Shown one piece after another: positions 61,159 through 64,000 of a stretch of 64,000 nucleotides of DNA. How positions within the stretch are numbered: position 1 is the first letter of the stretch; each line of letters starts with the position of its first letter. Source of the stretch: Micromonospora radicis (lineage in GTDB: Bacteria; Actinomycetota; Actinomycetes; Mycobacteriales; Micromonosporaceae); contig NZ_QXEC01000020.1 in NCBI RefSeq assembly GCF_003583405.1, positions 47,057-111,056 on the forward strand, written 5' to 3'. The notes below the pieces were generated by a model that worked only from the letters and a program-made list of their open reading frames with translations, was not told the origin of the DNA and did not search any database. The translations under genes were made by a program, and so were the position numbers.

Positions 61159-62049
61159 ATGCCGGTGCCGAATGATCCCGATCCCCGACTCCAGTCGCAC
61201 GCCGACCCGCAGCGCCTGGTCACCACCGCGTGGCTGGCGGAGCACCTCGGCGACGAAGGTCTCGTCGTGGTCGAGTCCGACGAGGACGTGCTGCTCTACG
61301 ACACCGGTCATATCCCCGGCGCGGTGAAGGTCGACTGGCACCTGGAGCTGAACGACCAGGTGACCCGGGACTACCTGGACGCCGAGCGGTTCGCCGAACT
61401 CTGCGCGGCCAAGGGCATCGGCCGCGACGACACGGTCGTCTTCTACGGCGACAACTTCAACTGGTGGGCCGCGTACGCCCTCTGGGTCTTCACCCTCTTC
61501 GGCCACGCCGACGTGCGGCTGCTCGACGGCGGCCGGCAGAAGTGGATCGCCGAGGGGCGGGAGCTGAGCCGCGACAAGCCGAATCGCCCGCGTGCCGAGT
61601 ATCCGGTGCCGCAGCGGGACGACGCGCCGGTGCGCGCGTTCCGGGAGGAGGTGGCGGCGCAGGTCGCGGCGGGCGGTCCGCTGGTGGACGTGCGGTCACC
61701 GGGCGAGTACACCGGCGAGATGCTGCACATGCCGGACTACCCGCAGGAGGGGGCGCTGCGCGGCGGGCACATCCCGGGCGCGGTGAACAAGCCGTGGAAG
61801 TCCGCCGCCAACGACGACGGCACGTTCAAGTCGGCCGGTGAGCTGCGGGCCATCTACGCCGACCAGCTCGGACTGAGCCCCGACGACGAGGTGATCGCCT
61901 ACTGCCGCATCGGCGAGCGGTCCAGCCACACCTGGTTCGTGCTGCGCCACCTGCTCGGCTATCCGAGGGTCCGCAACTACGACGGCTCCTGGACCGAGTG
62001 GGGCAACCTGGTCCGCGCGCCCGTCGTGCGGGGCTCCGAGCCGAGGTGA
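61159..62049 (+). CDS. sseA: thiosulfate/3-mercaptopyruvate sulfurtransferase (rhodanese)
   Basis: A 296-residue two-rhodanese-domain enzyme that transfers sulfane sulfur. The N-terminal domain includes DTGHIPGAVKVDW, and the C-terminal domain LVDVRSPGEYTGE and the active loop CRIGERSSH with Cys249. It resembles mycobacterial SseA. TACGTT 6 bases before the ATG suggests a leaderless transcript. A SufE gene lies 5.5 kb away; a direct link is not shown. Confidence 0.92.
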   Translation: MPVPNDPDPRLQSHADPQRLVTTAWLAEHLGDEGLVVVESDEDVLLYDTGHIPGAVKVDWHLELNDQVTRDYLDAERFAELCAAKGIGRDDTVVFYGDNFNWWAAYALWVFTLFGHADVRLLDGGRQKWIAEGRELSRDKPNRPRAEYPVPQRDDAPVRAFREEVAAQVAAGGPLVDVRSPGEYTGEMLHMPDYPQEGALRGGHIPGAVNKPWKSAANDDGTFKSAGELRAIYADQLGLSPDDEVIAYCRIGERSSHTWFVLRHLLGYPRVRNYDGSWTEWGNLVRAPVVRGSEPR

Positions 62050-62066
62050 CCCGACCGACCGACCGG

Positions 62067-62092
62067 CCCGGCCGGCGTCACGACCGGCCGGG
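62067..62092. terminator. bidirectional hairpin between sulfurtransferase and TetR genes
   Basis: CCCGGCCGG and CCGGCCGGG arms with an 8-base loop, spanning the end of the convergent TetR gene. Confidence 0.55.
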
Positions 62093-62704
62093 GCTGGTCG
62101 CGTCCTGTGCCCGCAGGTAGCGCTGGACGGTGGGGGCCAGCCAGGCGTGCAGGTCGGCGGGGGACATGTCGACCACGGGCGGTAGTCGTAGGACGTATCG
62201 GGTGAGGGCGACGCCGAGTAGCTGACTGGCGACCAGGCCGGCGCGCCGGAGGGCCTGGGTGGGGTCGTCGACCAGTCGGGCCACCGCCCCGGCGAGCTGA
62301 CCGGTGAAGATCTCGCGGACCCGTTCGGCCGCGCCCGGGTTGGTGCTCGCAGTCCGGAGCAGGGCGGGGAGGGTGTCGTCTCCCTCCCAGCGGCTCAGGA
62401 AGTGGCCGACCAGCGCTTCGCCGAGACGCTCGGCCGGCACCCCGCTGAGGTCCGGCAGGCACAGGTCGAACTCGGCCGCCGCCGCGAACAGCCCCTCCTT
62501 GCTGCCGTAGTAGCGCATCACCATCGACGGGTCGATCCGGGCGTCGGCGGCGATCGCCCGGATCGTCGCCCGGTCGTAGCCGTCCGCTGCGAAGCGGGCC
62601 TGGGCGGCGCGCAGGATGGCCGCCCGGGTCGCGTCCGAGCGCCGTGGCCGTCCGGGACCGGCGGCCGACTCCGTGCCCTGCTCCTGGGGTACGCCCGCTG
62701 TCAT
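62078..62704 (-). CDS. TetR/AcrR family regulator
   Basis: A 208-residue repressor. The N-terminal HTH is RRSDATRAAILRAAQARFAADGYDRATIRAIAADARIDPSMVMRYYGSKEGLF across about 20-72; the C-terminal ligand domain has a TetR_C-like pattern. It is divergent from the FAD monooxygenase, and a perfect 36-bp palindrome lies in the gap, so it likely represses itself and that gene. The ligand is unknown. Confidence 0.92.
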   Translation of the reverse strand: MTAGVPQEQGTESAAGPGRPRRSDATRAAILRAAQARFAADGYDRATIRAIAADARIDPSMVMRYYGSKEGLFAAAAEFDLCLPDLSGVPAERLGEALVGHFLSRWEGDDTLPALLRTASTNPGAAERVREIFTGQLAGAVARLVDDPTQALRRAGLVASQLLGVALTRYVLRLPPVVDMSPADLHAWLAPTVQRYLRAQDATSPGRS

Positions 62705-62757
62705 GTGACCGACGGTATGCCAACACCTGTTGACTCCCCGATCCGGGGGCGCCTAGC

Positions 62758-62793
62758 GTTGCCAACAGCTGTTGGCCAACAGCTGTTGGCAAC
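62758..62793. promoter_or_regulatory. 36-bp tandem TetR operator
   Basis: Two overlapping copies of GCCAACAGCTGTTGGC (62761-62776, 62775-62790) inside a perfect 36-base palindrome (GTT...AAC ends). A third imperfect copy, GCCAACACCTGTTGAC, is at 62719-62734 near the TetR start. Dyads 14 bp apart suggest cooperative binding. Confidence 0.85.
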
Positions 62794-62816
62794 TGTTCTC
62801 CGCAGAGGAGGCCACC

Positions 62817-64000
62817 GTGCTCGCCGAACGAACGGACGTCCTGATCGTCGGTGCCGGCCCGACCGGGCTGGCCGCCGCGCTCACCCTGGCCCGTCACGGG
62901 ATCGAGGTCACCCTGGTCGACCAGCGGGAACAACCACCGATGACCTCGCGGGCGGCGGTCGTGCACGCGTACACCCTGGAGCTGCTCGACCGGCTCGGGG
63001 CAGGCGCGCCGCTGGTGGCACGTGGCCTGCGGTCCGCCCGGTTCAGCGTGCGGGACCGGGACCGGGTGTTGATCAGCGTGCCGTTCGGTCGGCTGCCGAC
63101 CCGTCACCCGTACGCGCTGTTGGTCTCCCAGTCGGTGACCGAGGAGGTGCTCACCGAACGGCTGACCGAAGCGGGCGGGCGGGTGCTGCGGCCGTACCGG
63201 CTGACCGGCCTGCACCACGACGACGACGGTGCGGTGGCGCACTTCGACGACGGTTCGACCGTGCGGACGAGGTGGGTGATCGGCGCCGACGGCATCCACA
63301 GCACCGTCCGCGAGTTGGCCGGCATCCCGTTCACCGGCCCGGCCAACTCGGCGGAGTCGTTCGTCCTGGCCGACGTACGGGTGGACAGCGGGTTGCCCCG
63401 CGACGGCGCGTCCATCTTCCTGGCCCGCGGTGGCCCCCTCGTCTGGGCACCGCTGCCCGACGACCGGGTACGGCTGGTCGCCACCGTCACCGATCCGCCG
63501 GCCGAGCCGGACCTGTCCTACCTGCAACGGCTGCTCGACGAGCGTGGCCCGCGGCGGCACCCGGACCAGGTCCGGGAGGTGTTCTGGTCCTCGCGCTTCC
63601 GGCTGCACCGGCGGGTCGCCGAGACGTTCCGGGTCGGATCCGTGCTGTTGGCCGGGGACGCCGGGCACGTGCACAGTCCGGCCGGTGGACAGGGGATGAA
63701 CCTCGGCATCTGCGACGCGGTCGACCTCGGCGAAACCCTCGCCGAGGTGCTGGCCGGCGCGCCCGAGGCCCGGCTGGACGAGTACGCGGCCCGGCGACGC
63801 CCGCTCGCCCGGGAAGTCGCCGGCTTCGCCGACCGGCTCACCCGGCTCGCGACCGTGCCACCCGCCGGGCGGCCCGCCCGGGACGCGCTGCTGCGCCTGT
63901 TCTCGATGCTGCCGCCGGTCCGGCGACGAGCCGCCCTGCGCCTGTCCGGCCTGAACCAGCGTCCGTCCGCCCAACTGCCACCGGCGGTCGACGCGGCCTG
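62817..64000 (+). CDS. FAD-dependent monooxygenase (PHBH family), C-terminus beyond window
   Basis: Flavoprotein hydroxylase of the aromatic/polyketide class; 394 residues visible. The Rossmann motif is VLIVGAGPTGLAAALTLARHG, followed by the DG motif VIGADGIHSTVREL and GD motif VLLAGDAGHVHSPAGGQGMNLGICDA. GTG 62817 has AGAGGAGG upstream. It is divergent from TetR and probably derepressed by a small aromatic or antibiotic-like ligand. Confidence 0.9.
   Translation, partial: MLAERTDVLIVGAGPTGLAAALTLARHGIEVTLVDQREQPPMTSRAAVVHAYTLELLDRLGAGAPLVARGLRSARFSVRDRDRVLISVPFGRLPTRHPYALLVSQSVTEEVLTERLTEAGGRVLRPYRLTGLHHDDDGAVAHFDDGSTVRTRWVIGADGIHSTVRELAGIPFTGPANSAESFVLADVRVDSGLPRDGASIFLARGGPLVWAPLPDDRVRLVATVTDPPAEPDLSYLQRLLDERGPRRHPDQVREVFWSSRFRLHRRVAETFRVGSVLLAGDAGHVHSPAGGQGMNLGICDAVDLGETLAEVLAGAPEARLDEYAARRRPLAREVAGFADRLTRLATVPPAGRPARDALLRLFSMLPPVRRRAALRLSGLNQRPSAQLPPAVDAA

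Noticed and set aside
61977..63974. Minus-strand frame of 665 codons opposite the FAD monooxygenase and running through the TetR gene
   Set aside because: It is out of frame with the TetR product and antisense to a recognisable flavoprotein.

Overview
The window is high-GC actinobacterial DNA and holds the chromosomal replication-origin neighbourhood. The gene order (ponA-DUF5318-padR-ino1; cca-murJ-pseudokinase-sigM-antisigma-trxB-trxA-cwlM; parB-parA-rsmG-jag-yidC-yidD-rnpA-rpmH-dnaA-oriC-dnaN-gnd-recF-dciA-gyrB-gyrA-DUF3566-tRNA-Ile-tRNA-Ala) is the conserved order around oriC in Mycobacterium and Streptomyces. Frequent GTG starts, gnd between dnaN and recF, Ala/Pro-rich N-termini and an intergenic palindrome containing GCGTTGATCATGAGGTT suggest a Micromonosporaceae member (Micromonospora or a close relative). 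This placement is inference from gene order and style, not from a search.

Layout. Bases 1-7.5 kb carry a class A penicillin-binding protein, a zinc-ribbon DUF5318 protein, a PadR regulator with a perfect palindromic operator leading into inositol-1-phosphate synthase, a DNA-repair methyltransferase and a secreted subtilase with fascin-like repeats. Bases 7.7-18.5 kb carry CCA-adding enzyme, the lipid II flippase MurJ with its pseudokinase partner as a separate gene, an ECF sigma/anti-sigma pair, the thioredoxin system behind a SigR-type promoter, a CwlM-type amidase and a GNAT protein. Bases 18.8-26 kb carry an aminotransferase, a D-Ala-D-Ala-ligase-like protein, a HIT-like protein and parAB, with five perfect parS sites. 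Bases 26-44.7 kb are the origin core: rsmG to rpmH reading left, dnaA to gyrA reading right, oriC between dnaA and dnaN. gyrA is interrupted by a full-length 420-residue intein with a LAGLIDADG endonuclease.

Bases 44.9-64 kb are more accessory: two tRNAs flanking a 42-codon gene, a VapBC-type toxin-antitoxin pair with its operator, Sua5, a giant P-type ATPase with a degenerate duplicated N-terminal half, small membrane proteins, two gene remnants, a YbaK deacylase, DsbA/SufE/CBS genes, hydrolases, an LPXTG surface protein, an FGE-fold protein, an SGNH hydrolase, a rhodanese and a TetR/FAD-monooxygenase divergent pair around a 36-bp palindrome.

How it works together. The central block couples initiation (DnaA, oriC), elongation (DnaN), helicase loading (DciA), repair (RecF), supercoiling (GyrAB) and segregation (ParAB-parS). 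DnaA boxes also occur outside oriC, between murJ and the pseudokinase gene, beside the parS cluster and in the gyrB-gyrA gap. Envelope synthesis (PBP, MurJ, pseudokinase, CwlM, Ddl-like, YidC) and thiol redox (TrxB, TrxA) form the second theme.

Most novel-looking signals: the intein junction with AT-ending codons unlike the rest of gyrA, the 19-bp-arm hairpin inside oriC, the ATPase with a dead duplicated half, the DnaA boxes upstream of gyrA and the tandem TetR operator. I see no CRISPR array, rRNA, transposon or obvious phage.
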